Positions 14,201 to 22,221 of a DNA stretch of 42,009 nt are shown here, one piece after another. The stretch is taken from the NCBI GenBank assembly GCA_046497505.1, contig JAWOFN010000124.1, positions 1 through 42,009 on the forward strand, read 5' to 3'. The stretch comes from JAWOFN01 sp046497505 [NCBI: bacterium]. Lineage in GTDB: Bacteria; Blakebacterota; Blakebacteria; Blakebacterales. Within the stretch, counting starts at the first letter, position 1. Every line of letters starts with the position of its first letter. The translations under genes were made by a program, and so were the position numbers. The notes beneath the pieces were generated by a model. It was not told the DNA's origin, ran no database searches, and saw nothing but the letters and a program-made list of their open reading frames with translations.

Positions 14201-14697
14201 TCCCGGTGGGCCAGGGCCGTCTCCCGAGCCTTCTCCTCACGCCCCTTGACGTTGTGGACGGTGACCTCGCCCTGCAGGCAGGCGCTCAGGGCGATGAGTC
14301 CCTCGCTGTGCCTGCGGAGCAGTTCCCGGTCCACCCGGGGTTTGTAGTAGAAACCCTCGAGGTAGCCGAGGCTCGAGAGCTTCATCAGGTTGCGGTAGCC
14401 GGTCTCGTTCTTCGCCAGCAGGACCAGGTGGTAGGCGTTCTCCCCCTGGCGGGGACGGCGGTCCCGGCGGTCGCCGGGTGCCACGTACACCTCGCAGCCT
14501 ATGATGGGCTTGATGCCCGTTTTCATGGCGGCCTGGTAGAACTCGATCACGCCGTGCAGGACCCCGTGATCGGTCAGGGCGAGGGCACCCATCCCCTGGG
14601 ACCTGGCCTCCTCCACCATGTCCCGGGTCCGGCAGGCACCGTCCAGCAGACTGTACTCACTGTGGTTGTGAAGATGGACGTAGTTCGTCCCGCTCAC
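11260..14697 (-). CDS. dnaE: DNA polymerase III alpha subunit DnaE
   Basis: Replicative polymerase of the C family, 1145 residues (E. coli 1160). The N-terminal PHP domain has VHLHNHSEYSLLDG (His8, His10, His12) and LTDHGVLHG (Asp43, His44). The palm has GPGRGSAAGSLVSYCLG near residue 357 and PDIDIDFCYERR with catalytic Asp401 and Asp403. The helix-hairpin-helix region follows, then a C-terminal OB fold with AVCVAGIITDVSRKTDRRG, the DnaE1-type order. No PolC-type exonuclease insertion is present. GTG at 14697 overlaps the murA stop by 4 nt (GTGA). Housekeeping gene inside the long prfA operon. Confidence 0.98.
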   Translation of the reverse strand: MSGTNYVHLHNHSEYSLLDGACRTRDMVEEARSQGMGALALTDHGVLHGVIEFYQAAMKTGIKPIIGCEVYVAPGDRRDRRPRQGENAYHLVLLAKNETGYRNLMKLSSLGYLEGFYYKPRVDRELLRRHSEGLIALSACLQGEVTVHNVKGREEKARETALAHREIFGEGNYYLEVQDHDIEDEKRDIEAQIALSRELDIPLVATNDIHFMKREHATSHEVLLCVQTGKTLSDPDRMKSNSQLYFKTPEEMAERFRGIPEALENTVRIAEQCNLMLEFGEMHLPDYPLPPGFKTLYEYLRHLAFEGAKERYRGDVEGVEQRLEYELGIIKQMGFAGYFLIVADFTKQARRIGIPVGPGRGSAAGSLVSYCLGITNIDPIKYDLLFERFLNPERVTMPDIDIDFCYERRPEIIRYVVDKYGEESVSQIITFGTMKARAAVRDVGRVMGLPYSEVDRLAKLVPEELGIELETAMKQGAALQEAIEEDERYQRLFEHARVLEGLSRHASTHAAGVVIAPGDLTDYVPLYKGSKGEVTTQYSMTNVEQVGLLKVDFLGLRTLTVLHDAGELIRRGHGVEVDLEELPLDDEKTYELFSRGETIGIFQFESTGMRDYLRKLRPSALEDLIAMNALYRPGPLGSNMVDDFIDRKHGRKPIEYPHDMLKPILQPTYGIIVYQEQVMRIASEMAGFSLGEADLLRRAMGKKKAEVMEEQREKFVAGVVEREIDRRTAEDVFELMAYFAGYGFNRSHSAGYALLAYQTGYLKAHYPAEFMAANLSSEMNNSDRVVILIEECRRLGLEVAPPDLNESEEKFTVTGEGVIRFGLGAVKNVGHSAIEAVLESREEGGPFQDLADFLERVDLKSVNKRVVESLVMAGAMDSLGGHRAQLLAAVARELEGAQKRQAERDRGQVSMFDAEGGGEVLEAGRLDLPDLEPWSLHDMLTREKEALGFYVSGHPLERYRDEVSSFASARLGDLEEIGDNTAVCVAGIITDVSRKTDRRGNPIAFVSLEDFTGSAEVLTFSDAYKAHADLLAEDGMVLVRGRLSQREGEAPKVVADEYIPLPEVRGRLTRAVHLLLVGEEGAELAAEARGVLDRYPGDVPVYIHLDYGESTTLRLRSGASRVDPEGPVLTELKEILGDENVWITA

Positions 14698-15962
14698 GCG
14701 CCGTCCTGCTCCCTGGTGATGTCCGCACCCAGATCCCGAAGACGATCCTCGAGGTGTTCGTATCCCCGATCCACATGATAGACACGGTTCACGACGGACT
14801 CACCCTCCGCGGCCAGGCAGGCCAGGACCAGACCGGCCCCGGCGCGGATATCGCTGGCCATGACCGAGGCGCCGGAGAGCTGCTCCACACCCACGATGGT
14901 GGCCTCGTTGCCCACGGTCCGGATCTCCGCCCCCAGTCGTCCCAGTTCCGCGACATGCAGGAATCGGTCCTCGAAGACGGTCTCACGGACGATGCTGGTC
15001 CCCTCCGCTGTGGCGGCCAGTGCCATGACGGCGGCCTGGAGATCGGTGGGGAAACCCGGGTAGGGATAGGTGGTGACGCTTGTGGCCCGCGGACGTGCGG
15101 GAGCGGCTGCCCGCATGCCTTCGGCGGTCGCCTCCACCGTGATCCCCATCTCCCTCAGTTTGTCCGTGACGATGGCAAGATGCCCCGGACGGGCGTCCCG
15201 GACCGTCACGTCTCCCCGGGTGATGGCCCCGGCGATGAGGAAGGTGCCCGCCTCCAGCCGGTCCGGCATGACCGTGTGGTCCAGGGGACCCAGCCCTTCG
15301 ACCCCGCGGATCAGCATCTCGCTGCTGCCGGCTCCGTCGATGTCCGCCCCGGCGCGGTTGAGGGCCTCGGCCAGGTCCATGATCTCCGGGTCGCAGGCCG
15401 CGTTGACGATGCGCGTGACCCCGTCCGCAGTGGCCGCACCCATCATGACGTTCTCGGTCCCCGTGTGACTCGGCCGGTCGAAGAAGACCGTGGCCCCCTT
15501 CAGCGGGTCCGCCCGGACGTCGATGTACCCCGCCTCGTCCTGGATGGAGGCACCCATCGTCCGGAAGGCCTTCCGGTGCTGGTCCACCGGGCGGGGCCCG
15601 ATGGCGCAGCCCCCGGGCAGACTCACCCGGGCGTGCCCCCTCCGGGCCAGCAGGGGCCCCATCACCAGGAAGGAGGCGCGCATCTGTTTCACCAGGTCGT
15701 AAGGTGCCTCGTGGCCGGTGAGCCGGGAGGCATCGAGCCGCACCTCACCCGCCTGTGGGTCGAACTCGTATTCCACGCCCAGGTGCCCCAGCACCTTGAG
15801 GCAGGTGTGGATGTCCCTGAGGTCGGGGACGTTGCGGACCACGCTCTCCCCCTCCTCCACCAGCAGGGCGCTGATGAGGACGGGAAGGGCCGCGTTCTTG
15901 GCACCGGAGATGCCCACCTCACCCTCCAGAGGACGGCCGCCCCGGATACGGAAGAAGTCCAT
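14694..15962 (-). CDS. murA: UDP-N-acetylglucosamine 1-carboxyvinyltransferase MurA
   Basis: First committed step of peptidoglycan synthesis: transfer of enolpyruvate from PEP to UDP-GlcNAc. It has 422 residues, the family length. The UDP-GlcNAc-binding GAKNAALP has Lys22-Asn23, and the active-site loop is LPGGCAIGPRPVDQH with Cys119. The Cys is the residue attacked by fosfomycin; Asp at this position gives resistance in some phyla, so a Cys predicts sensitivity. ATG 15962 forms a TGATG junction with prmC; a TTG one codon upstream is less likely. Lies between prmC and dnaE. Confidence 0.97.
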   Translation of the reverse strand: MDFFRIRGGRPLEGEVGISGAKNAALPVLISALLVEEGESVVRNVPDLRDIHTCLKVLGHLGVEYEFDPQAGEVRLDASRLTGHEAPYDLVKQMRASFLVMGPLLARRGHARVSLPGGCAIGPRPVDQHRKAFRTMGASIQDEAGYIDVRADPLKGATVFFDRPSHTGTENVMMGAATADGVTRIVNAACDPEIMDLAEALNRAGADIDGAGSSEMLIRGVEGLGPLDHTVMPDRLEAGTFLIAGAITRGDVTVRDARPGHLAIVTDKLREMGITVEATAEGMRAAAPARPRATSVTTYPYPGFPTDLQAAVMALAATAEGTSIVRETVFEDRFLHVAELGRLGAEIRTVGNEATIVGVEQLSGASVMASDIRAGAGLVLACLAAEGESVVNRVYHVDRGYEHLEDRLRDLGADITREQDGA

Positions 15963-16843
15963 CAAGCGCCTCCCGTGCGCTGCCTTGCGATGAGGTATCG
16001 GGGCCGTCCGCTCAAGTCGGGGGCCGTGCGCACCTCCTGGAAGCCCAGGCTCCGGGCCGTCTCCTGGACCGGTTCCGACTGCGTCTCACCGATCTCCACG
16101 ATGATGTGCCCGGAGGGCTTGACCCGCATGCTGGCGCCCTCCAGGAGGGGTGCGATGACATCCATGCCCCCGGGGCCCGCCTCCAGGGCCTCCCTGGGCT
16201 CATGCTCCCGGATCTCCCTGGGCAGGTCCTCCCACTCCCCTGTCCGCACATAGGGAGGGTTGCTCACCACCAGGTCCAGGGGAGGGATCATGCGCCAGAA
16301 GGCGAAGCTGGTCACGTCCGCCTCGAGCCATTGTACCCGCGCCATCTCATACCGCTCATGGTTCTCCCGGGCCAGTTCGAGGGCGGCCGGGCTGGCATCC
16401 GCAGCGAGGATACTCCACCGGGGAGCCTCCATGGCCATGGCCAGCGCGACCGCTCCGCCTCCTGTGCAGGCGTCCAGCACCTCCAGGGGTGCATCCCGAT
16501 CACCCAGCCTCAGGGACAGGTCCACGATGCCCTCGGTCTCGGGCCTGGGGATCAGGGCCCGCCGATCCGCGGTGAGGGTCAGCATCCGGAAGGCGGCTTC
16601 GCCGGCGATGTACTGGAGGGGCTCGCCGGCCAGGCGGCGAACGATCATCTCATCCAGGTGTTCCGACTCCTCGGAAGTGAGGTCGCGGTCCGCCTGGTAG
16701 AGGGCGTGGCGGTGCGGGATGCCGGTGACCGCTTCCAGCAGCGCCTCGGCCTCGGCCCGGGGGGACTCCAGGCCGGCCTCTTCCAGGCGGGCCGCGGTCT
16801 CATCGATGCGCTGGCGCAGGGTGGCGGAGACCAGGGCGGTCAT
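15962..16843 (-). CDS. prmC: Release factor glutamine N5-methyltransferase PrmC
   Basis: SAM-dependent methylation of the Gln of the GGQ motif in release factors. 293 residues. The N-terminal helical substrate-binding part contains [16 protein letters not shown] and LIPRPETE (98-104). The Rossmann methyltransferase has [14 protein letters not shown], where DxGTGSGxI is more usual, and the catalytic NPPY at residues 195-198 in [12 protein letters not shown] 16843 overlaps the prfA stop as ATGA, so PrmC is coupled to its own substrate. The in-frame region upstream to 17497 lies inside prfA and is not family-like. Confidence 0.96.
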   Translation of the reverse strand: MTALVSATLRQRIDETAARLEEAGLESPRAEAEALLEAVTGIPHRHALYQADRDLTSEESEHLDEMIVRRLAGEPLQYIAGEAAFRMLTLTADRRALIPRPETEGIVDLSLRLGDRDAPLEVLDACTGGGAVALAMAMEAPRWSILAADASPAALELARENHERYEMARVQWLEADVTSFAFWRMIPPLDLVVSNPPYVRTGEWEDLPREIREHEPREALEAGPGGMDVIAPLLEGASMRVKPSGHIIVEIGETQSEPVQETARSLGFQEVRTAPDLSGRPRYLIARQRTGGA

Positions 16844-17925
16844 GGTGCGGCCCCCAGCGTGCGTGCGATATCCTCCTCGCCCGAGAGGGCCAGGCGGAGC
16901 TCCTCGATCACTTCCTCCAGGTCGCCGTCCATGATGTCGTCCAGGTTGTACAGGGTGAGCTTGATCCGGTGGTCCGTCATGCGATTCTGGGGGAAGTTGT
17001 AGGTGCGGATCTTGGCCGACCGGTCCCCGCTCCCCACCATGCTCCTCCGTTCTGCGGCCTCCTCGGCCGCCTGTTCCGCCCGGGCCTTCTCCAGGAGCCG
17101 GGAGCGGAGGATCTTCATGGCCTTCGCCTTGTTCTTGTGCTGGCTCTTCTCGTCCTGGCAGCTTACCACCAGGCCGGTGGGGACATGCGTGATGCGCACC
17201 GCGGAATCGGTGGTGTTCACACTCTGCCCTCCCGGTCCGGAGGATCGGAAGACGTCGACCCGGAGTTCGTTCGGTTCGATCTCGACGTCCACCTCCTCCG
17301 CCTCGGGCAGGACCACGACGCTGGCGGCCGAGGTGTGGATGCGCCCCTGCGTCTCGGTCTCCGGCACCCGCTGGACCCTGTGGACACCGCTCTCGTAGCG
17401 CAGCTTCCCGTAGACCTCCTCCCCGCCCACCAGGAAGATGACTTCCTTGTAGCCCCCCATGCCGGACGGGTTGGAGGACATCACCTCCACCCTCCACCCC
17501 ACCCTCTCCGCGTAGCGGGTGTACATCCGGTACAGGTCGCCGGCGAAGAGGGCGGCCTCATCGCCCCCCGTCCCGGCCCGGATCTCCACGATCGTGTTCC
17601 GGGAGTCATCCGGGTCCCGGGGGATGAGGAGCCCCCGGAGCCTGCGCTCCAGCCTGCCCGCCTCCTCCTCGCTCTCGGCCATCTCGGCCCGAGCCAGTTC
17701 GATGAACTCCTCGTCCTCCGACTCCTCGATCATCTCTTCCGCCTCGGCATAGGCGGTCCGGGCCGCCTCCAGCGCCTTCCAGGTCTCCACGACCTCCTCT
17801 ACATGGCTGTGCTCTCTGCCCAGCGACTGGAGCCGCGAGGAGTCGGAAAGGACCTCCGGGTCCGCAAGGAGCCGCCGCAGTTCCGCCAGCCGATCCTCCG
17901 CTTCTTTCCGTGATGTGAAGGTCAT
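16840..17925 (-). CDS. prfA: Peptide chain release factor 1 (RF1)
   Basis: Recognises UAA/UAG and triggers peptide release. It has 361 residues (E. coli 360). The GGQ motif in [17 protein letters not shown] has Gln234, the target of PrmC. The stop-codon-reading loop is [19 protein letters not shown], so the PxT tripeptide is PET (188-190) rather than the common PAT. The long N-terminal helical domain and the C-terminal [20 protein letters not shown] are intact. ATG 17925 lies only about 26 nt after the rpmE terminator, with weak ribosome-site similarity. First gene of the prfA-prmC-murA-dnaE-lptE-GWxTD-glnA-glnD run. Confidence 0.97.
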   Translation of the reverse strand: MTFTSRKEAEDRLAELRRLLADPEVLSDSSRLQSLGREHSHVEEVVETWKALEAARTAYAEAEEMIEESEDEEFIELARAEMAESEEEAGRLERRLRGLLIPRDPDDSRNTIVEIRAGTGGDEAALFAGDLYRMYTRYAERVGWRVEVMSSNPSGMGGYKEVIFLVGGEEVYGKLRYESGVHRVQRVPETETQGRIHTSAASVVVLPEAEEVDVEIEPNELRVDVFRSSGPGGQSVNTTDSAVRITHVPTGLVVSCQDEKSQHKNKAKAMKILRSRLLEKARAEQAAEEAAERRSMVGSGDRSAKIRTYNFPQNRMTDHRIKLTLYNLDDIMDGDLEEVIEELRLALSGEEDIARTLGAAP

Positions 17926-17950
17926 CGAACGTCCGGGTCACGAGGGGTAC

Positions 17951-17996
17951 ATACGAACAAAACGGGTGATGCGCCGCACACGCAGCCCATCACCCG
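17951..17996 (-). terminator. Intrinsic terminator or attenuator after rpmE
   Basis: Minus-strand RNA forms CGGGTGATG pairing with CATCACCCG (17988-17996 and 17963-17971), one mismatch, then GCTGC with GCGGC and a GTGT loop, followed directly by TTTTGTTCGT. This is the most convincing intrinsic terminator in the window. The prfA ATG is only about 26 nt beyond the T-tract. Confidence 0.85.
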
Positions 17997-18030
17997 GTCA
18001 CGGGATCCTTAGCCGCGGGGTCGAGGCGCC

Positions 18031-18255
18031 TTACTCGCTGTCCTTCTTCCCCGTACCCGTCTGTCCGTAACGGCGGCGGAAGCGCTCCACGCGTCCCGCG
18101 GAGTCGACGAGCTTCTGCTTGCCCGTGTAGAAGGGGTGGCACTCGGAGCAGATCTCCAGCTCGATCTTGTCCGCCGTGGAGCGGGTCGTGAACTTGTTCC
18201 CGCACACGCAGGTGACCGTGACTTCCCTGTACTCTGGATGGATATCAGGCTTCAT
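18031..18255 (-). CDS. rpmE: 50S ribosomal protein L31, zinc-binding type
   Basis: 74 residues, typical of L31. Begins [20 protein letters not shown] and keeps all four zinc cysteines (Cys16, Cys18, Cys36, Cys39) in CVCGNKF and [13 protein letters not shown], so it is the C+ type rather than the zinc-free paralogue. The C-terminal tail is basic. ATG 18255 has GAAGAGAG about 6 nt upstream. It lies between rho and prfA with its own intrinsic terminator downstream. The upstream 107-nt gap holds two inverted repeats that may control it. Confidence 0.96.
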   Translation of the reverse strand: MKPDIHPEYREVTVTCVCGNKFTTRSTADKIELEICSECHPFYTGKQKLVDSAGRVERFRRRYGQTGTGKKDSE

Positions 18256-18284
18256 GCCGACTCTCTTCGTGCTGGTACGCTGGG

Positions 18285-18302
18285 CGGGGGGAACGCCCCC
18301 CG
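18285..18302 (-). promoter_or_regulatory. G6/C6 hairpin in the rpmE leader
   Basis: Perfect inverted repeat C-GGGGGG-AACG-CCCCCC-G: 7-bp stem, 4-nt loop, 30 nt before the rpmE ATG. It could be a ribosomal-protein leader element or a rho mRNA 3' end; no T-tract follows. Confidence 0.5.
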
Positions 18303-18306
18303 GGCA

Positions 18307-18322
18307 GACTTAACAATAAGTC
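18307..18322 (-). promoter_or_regulatory. Palindrome overlapping a possible rpmE -10 element
   Basis: Minus strand reads GACTTA-TTGT-TAAGTC: 6-bp arms, 4-nt centre. TATTGT inside it could be a -10 box, since the same hexamer occurs in the pilM promoter. A TTGCGG lies 19 bp upstream, which is long for a -35. An operator over the promoter is possible. Confidence 0.35.
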
Positions 18323-18362
18323 GCCGCGGAGCCCGTTCCGCAAGGCCCTGGTGGTACGCGGC

Positions 18363-19610
18363 CTACTGGTTCATGCTGTCGAGGAACTCGTCGTTATCCT
18401 TGCTGTGGGACATCTTCTCCAGCAGGAACTCCATCGCCTCCACCGGGTTCATCTCGTTCAGGAACTTCCGGAGGATCCAGATCCGGCTGAGTTCCTTCTC
18501 GGAGAGGAGGAGCTCCTCCTTGCGGGTGCCGGAGCGGTTGATGTCGATGGCGGGCCAGATCCTGCGGTCCGCCAGGCGCCGGTCGAGCACGATCTCCATG
18601 TTGCCCGTCCCCTTGAACTCCTCGAAGATCACCTCGTCCATCCGGGAACCGGTGTCGATGAGCGCGGTACCCATGATGGTGAGGCTGCCCCCCTCTTCGA
18701 TGTTCCGGGCCGCTCCGAAGAAGCGCTTCGGGCGCTGCAGAGCGTTGGCGTCCACACCGCCGGAGAGGATCTTGCCCGAGTGGGGCACCACGGTGTTGTG
18801 GGCCCGGGCCAGCCGTGTGATGGAGTCCAGGAGGATGAGCACGTCATGCCCGTGCTCCGTGAGACGCTTCGCCTTCTCCAGGACCATGTCCGCCACCACG
18901 ACGTGCCGCTCGGCGGGCTCATCGAAGGTGCTGCTCACCACCTCGCCCTTCACCGAACGCTGCATGTCGGTGACCTCCTCGGGCCGCTCGTCGATGAGGA
19001 GGACGATGATCTTCACGTCCGGGCTGTTCTCGGCCACTGAGTTGGCGATCTGCTGGAGCAGGACCGTCTTGCCGGCGCGGGGAGGAGAGGTGATCAGACC
19101 CCGCTGCCCCTTACCTATGGGCGAGAGCAGGTTCATGATGCGCATGGAGAAGTTGCCGTCGCCCGTCTCCAGGTCGAGGCGCTCCTCCGGATAGAGGGGC
19201 GTCAGGTTGTCGAAGAGCGTGCGGTGCTTCGCCGCATCCGGCTGCCCGCCGTTGATGGCCTCGACCCGGAGCAGCGCGAAGAACCGCTCGCTCTCCTTCG
19301 GGGGACGCACCTGTCCGGACACCGTGTCCCCCGTCATCAGGCCGAACCGCTTGATCTGACTGGGAGAGACATAGATGTCGTCGGGACCGGGAAGGTAGTT
19401 GTAGGAGACGGAACGGAGGAACCCGTATCCGTCGGGGAGGATCTCAAGGACCCCTTCGGCGAATATATTGCCGTTCTTCTCGGTCTGCGCCTCCAGGATC
19501 TTGAAGATCAGGTCCGATTTCCTGAGACCCGAGGCGCCTTCGATGTTCAGCTGGTTCGCCAGCTCGGCGAGTTCGGTGATGTTCTTCGACTTCAGTTCTG
19601 CTATGTCCAT
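18363..19610 (-). CDS. rho: Transcription termination factor Rho
   Basis: Hexameric RNA helicase that ends transcription of untranslated RNA. It has 415 residues (E. coli 419) without the large N-terminal insertion seen in some phyla. The N-terminal helical domain begins [18 protein letters not shown]. The RNA-binding cold-shock-like fold has [11 protein letters not shown]. Walker A is SPPRAGKT at 175-182, followed by [15 protein letters not shown], the Q-loop region [10 protein letters not shown] and the R-loop [23 protein letters not shown] 19610 has GAGG about 9 nt upstream. A promoter at 19828-19855 gives a 5' leader of about 210 nt, consistent with autoregulation as known for E. coli rho. 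Confidence 0.98.
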   Translation of the reverse strand: MDIAELKSKNITELAELANQLNIEGASGLRKSDLIFKILEAQTEKNGNIFAEGVLEILPDGYGFLRSVSYNYLPGPDDIYVSPSQIKRFGLMTGDTVSGQVRPPKESERFFALLRVEAINGGQPDAAKHRTLFDNLTPLYPEERLDLETGDGNFSMRIMNLLSPIGKGQRGLITSPPRAGKTVLLQQIANSVAENSPDVKIIVLLIDERPEEVTDMQRSVKGEVVSSTFDEPAERHVVVADMVLEKAKRLTEHGHDVLILLDSITRLARAHNTVVPHSGKILSGGVDANALQRPKRFFGAARNIEEGGSLTIMGTALIDTGSRMDEVIFEEFKGTGNMEIVLDRRLADRRIWPAIDINRSGTRKEELLLSEKELSRIWILRKFLNEMNPVEAMEFLLEKMSHSKDNDEFLDSMNQ

Positions 19611-19821
19611 TCCGTAAACCTCATGGTGAGTCTGGAGGTCGTCCTCCGGGGGATCGCACCGGCTGGTTGGATAGCTTGAGGGCTGTTCGGATTCCGAACC
19701 CCTGCAGACCGGTGGGACGCGTGTTCAGATGGGTGTGGTTGATCGAGCCTTGGAGAATGTAATCCGGGATGTCTTGGACCGGGTGTCGGCCGGCGGCCAT
19801 GCCGCCCGCCTGACCGGACTC
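19611..19821 (-). promoter_or_regulatory. Long rho leader with upstream ORF
   Basis: About 210 nt between the predicted start point and the rho ATG. It contains a GGCGGC-ATG-GCCGCC hairpin with an ATG in its loop. That ATG (19800) opens a 59-codon frame ending at 19621, 10 nt before rho. A palindrome follows near 19692. No ribosome site clearly serves the upstream frame. In E. coli, rho has a leader with a short peptide and is autoregulated by attenuation; a similar role here is inferred. Confidence 0.45.
19685..19699. repeat. Perfect palindrome in the rho leader
   Basis: GTTCGGATTCCGAAC: 7-bp arms around one base. As RNA it folds into a 6-bp hairpin with a 3-nt loop; as DNA it would suit a dimeric regulator, although it lies about 120 bp inside the transcript. 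Confidence 0.5.
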
Positions 19822-19827
19822 AGCCGA

Positions 19828-19855
19828 AGGATAGGTCTCCCCCATCCGAAGTCAA
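19828..19855 (-). promoter_or_regulatory. Promoter of rho
   Basis: Minus strand TTGACT (complement of 19850-19855), 16-bp spacer, TATCCT (complement of 19828-19833): 5/6 and 4/6 matches. It lies directly after the priA hairpin, so it starts a new transcription unit. Confidence 0.65.
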
Positions 19856-19878
19856 GTTTATTCACTCCCGGGGGTCCG

Positions 19879-19902
19879 GGCGTCCCGGTCTGCCGGGACG
19901 CC
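19879..19902 (-). terminator. Terminator hairpin after priA
   Basis: Perfect 10-bp stem, GGCGTCCCGG with CCGGGACGCC, 4-nt loop, 12 nt after the priA stop. No uridine tract follows (CGGACCCCC), so it is either a non-canonical terminator or a 3'-end stabiliser with Rho-dependent release. Confidence 0.6.
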
Positions 19903-19914
19903 TGGCGCCGGTGC

Positions 19915-22221
19915 TTACAGTACATCGACGGGATCCACGTCGACCGTGACCGCCAGTCCCGGCCTGCCCCGTTCCAGCAGCCGGGAGGCCTCCACACACT
20001 TCCGGAGCGTGGCCCCGGACGGTCCTCTGAGGAAGAGGTGGACCCGGTACTGCCGGTTCACCCGGTAGAGGGGCGCCGGGGCCGGACCCAGCACCAGCAC
20101 CGAGTCGGGAGCCACCATCCCCAGCGCCTTCGCCGCGGCCGCCGCCTCCTCCGCCACCGCCTCCTCCTCCCGGCCGCGCACCAGGACGCGGACCATGCGT
20201 CCGAAGGGGGGATAGCCCAGGGCCTCCCGGGAAGCCAGTTCCGCCTCCATGAACGCCCGGAAATCCCCCGCGGCGGCGTGGAGGACCCCCGGGTTCTCCG
20301 GGGCATAGGTCTGCACGACGACCTCTCCCAGCCGCTCCCCCCTCCCTGCCCGGCCGGCCACCTGCGTGAGGAGCTGGAAGGTCCGCTCGTTGGCACGGAA
20401 GTCGGGGAAGTGGAGTTCGGCGTCGGCACTGATGACACCCACCAGGGTCACATCCGGGAAGTGGAAGCCTTTCGCCACCATCTGGGTCCCCAGCAGGACC
20501 TCCCCCTCCCCACGGGCGAACGAGCGGTACAGCCGCGCGTGGCTCCCCCGCTTCCGGGTACTGTCGGAGTCCATCCGCAGGACACGGATCCCCGGGAATC
20601 GCTCCCTTGTCAGGGCCTCCACCCTCTGGGTCCCCAGCCCCTGGTAGTAGAGGCGGTCGCTCCCGCACTCCGGACACGCCCGCGGAGATCTCCGGACCGA
20701 TCCGCAGTAGTGGCAGCGCAGATGCTCCTGCTGGGCGTGGAAGACCATGCTGACGCTGCAGTTGGAGCACTCCTCCACATGACCGCAGTCGGCGCAGGTC
20801 AGGAAGGGGCTGAACCCCCGGCGGTTCAGGAAGAGGATGGCCTGCTCCCCCTGCTCCAGCCTGCTCCTGAGGGCCTCCTCCAGCTTCCGGCTGAAGACGA
20901 TGCCTGCCCCTACCTCCCGGCTCGGCCCCTCCTCTTCCTCCTCCTCCCGTCCCACCTCACCTCCCTCATCCTCCCACGGTTTCGGCTCGGCGGCCAGGTC
21001 CACCAGTTCGATCCGGGGAAGCGGCCGGTCGTCTATCCGCTCGGGCATCTCCAGCAGCAGGTACTTCCCCTCCCGCGCGTTCCTGTACGACTCGGCGCTC
21101 GGGGTGGCAGAACCCAGCACGCACACCGCCCCGACCTCCCAGGCCCGGTAGATCGCCACATCCCGTCCGTGGTATCGGGGCGCCGGCTCCGACTGCTTGT
21201 AGGAGGGTTCGTGTTCCTCGTCCACCACCAGAACACCCAGTTCGGGGACCGGGGCCAGCACGGCCGATCGGGGCCCGATGACCACCGGCGCCTCACCCCG
21301 CAGGACCCTCCTCCACTGTGCGTGCCGGTCTCGCGCCTTCAGCCTGCTGTGGAAGAGGGCCACGCGTTCCCCGAAACGGGCCCGGAAGAGCCGTACCATC
21401 TGGGGAGTGATGGCGATCTCCGGCACCATGACGATGGCACCCTTCCCCTGTTCCAGTGCATCGGCCACCAGGGCCTCGTACACCGCCGTCTTGCCGCTGC
21501 TCGTGACGCCGTGGAGCAGCGCCGTCAGGAACCTCCCCTCGGAGAGGGCCTCCCTGAGGGGGGCAAGGGCCTCTCTCTGGGAAGGGGTCAGATCGTGGTC
21601 GGGGGGCTCATCCCCTTCCGCATCCAGCTCCCCGGGAAGGGGGACCTCCTCCAGCTCCCTGCTGTAGCCGCTCTTCCGGACCTCCTCGAAGACCTCCACC
21701 AGGCCCCGCTCCTCCAGGCGTCTCAATACGGCGTGGGGCGAGGAGACCCGGGCGCTCCGTCCCAGGTCGGTGGCGTCCCCCTCCTGCCGGTCCCGGAGGA
21801 GCCCCAGCAGCTTCCGCCCGCTCTCGGAGAGACCTGCGGCGGCGTCCTCCGAAGCCCCCGCCGGTGTGATGCGTGCCCGGAGTTTCGAGCGGATCTGGGC
21901 CCCTTCCGGTACCGCGGCTCGGAGCACCTCCCCCCAGCCGCAGAGATAGTAGTCGCTCATCCATCGTGTGACGGCCAGCAGCTCGGCGGGGAAGAGGGGT
22001 CCGGGGTCGAGGACGTCCTGCACCCCCTTGAGCCTCTCGGGAACCTCCTCCCCCGGCTCCTCCAGCAGGCCCACCACGTAGCCCGTCACGGTCCGCCGTC
22101 CGAAGGGGACCACCACCGCGGAACCCACCACGGTCTCCTCGACCAAGTCGTCACCGAGGCGATAGGTGAAGGTCTGCCGGATGGGAAGGGGCAGCGCCAC
22201 CTCCGCGTACAGCCTGCTCAC
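19915..22221 (-). CDS. priA: Primosomal replication-restart helicase PriA
   Basis: 3'-5' helicase that reloads the replisome at stalled forks. It has 768 residues (E. coli 732). The N-terminal DNA-binding domain begins RLYAEVALPLPIRQTFTYR. Walker A is GVTSSGKT (238-245) and the DEEH box VVDEEHEPSYKQ (334-337). The zinc module has all eight cysteines in four pairs: Cys476/479, 485/488, 503/506 and 516/519. The late helicase motif is LLTQVAGRAGRG. An acidic insertion at about 416-437 includes a run of six Glu. GTG 22221 overlaps the rodZ stop as GTGA. Last gene of the tamB operon. Confidence 0.97.
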   Translation of the reverse strand: MSRLYAEVALPLPIRQTFTYRLGDDLVEETVVGSAVVVPFGRRTVTGYVVGLLEEPGEEVPERLKGVQDVLDPGPLFPAELLAVTRWMSDYYLCGWGEVLRAAVPEGAQIRSKLRARITPAGASEDAAAGLSESGRKLLGLLRDRQEGDATDLGRSARVSSPHAVLRRLEERGLVEVFEEVRKSGYSRELEEVPLPGELDAEGDEPPDHDLTPSQREALAPLREALSEGRFLTALLHGVTSSGKTAVYEALVADALEQGKGAIVMVPEIAITPQMVRLFRARFGERVALFHSRLKARDRHAQWRRVLRGEAPVVIGPRSAVLAPVPELGVLVVDEEHEPSYKQSEPAPRYHGRDVAIYRAWEVGAVCVLGSATPSAESYRNAREGKYLLLEMPERIDDRPLPRIELVDLAAEPKPWEDEGGEVGREEEEEEGPSREVGAGIVFSRKLEEALRSRLEQGEQAILFLNRRGFSPFLTCADCGHVEECSNCSVSMVFHAQQEHLRCHYCGSVRRSPRACPECGSDRLYYQGLGTQRVEALTRERFPGIRVLRMDSDSTRKRGSHARLYRSFARGEGEVLLGTQMVAKGFHFPDVTLVGVISADAELHFPDFRANERTFQLLTQVAGRAGRGERLGEVVVQTYAPENPGVLHAAAGDFRAFMEAELASREALGYPPFGRMVRVLVRGREEEAVAEEAAAAAKALGMVAPDSVLVLGPAPAPLYRVNRQYRVHLFLRGPSGATLRKCVEASRLLERGRPGLAVTVDVDPVDVL

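Noticed and set aside
12724-14778. 684-codon plus-strand frame opposite dnaE
   Set aside because: Antisense shadow with no family resemblance; dnaE is intact.
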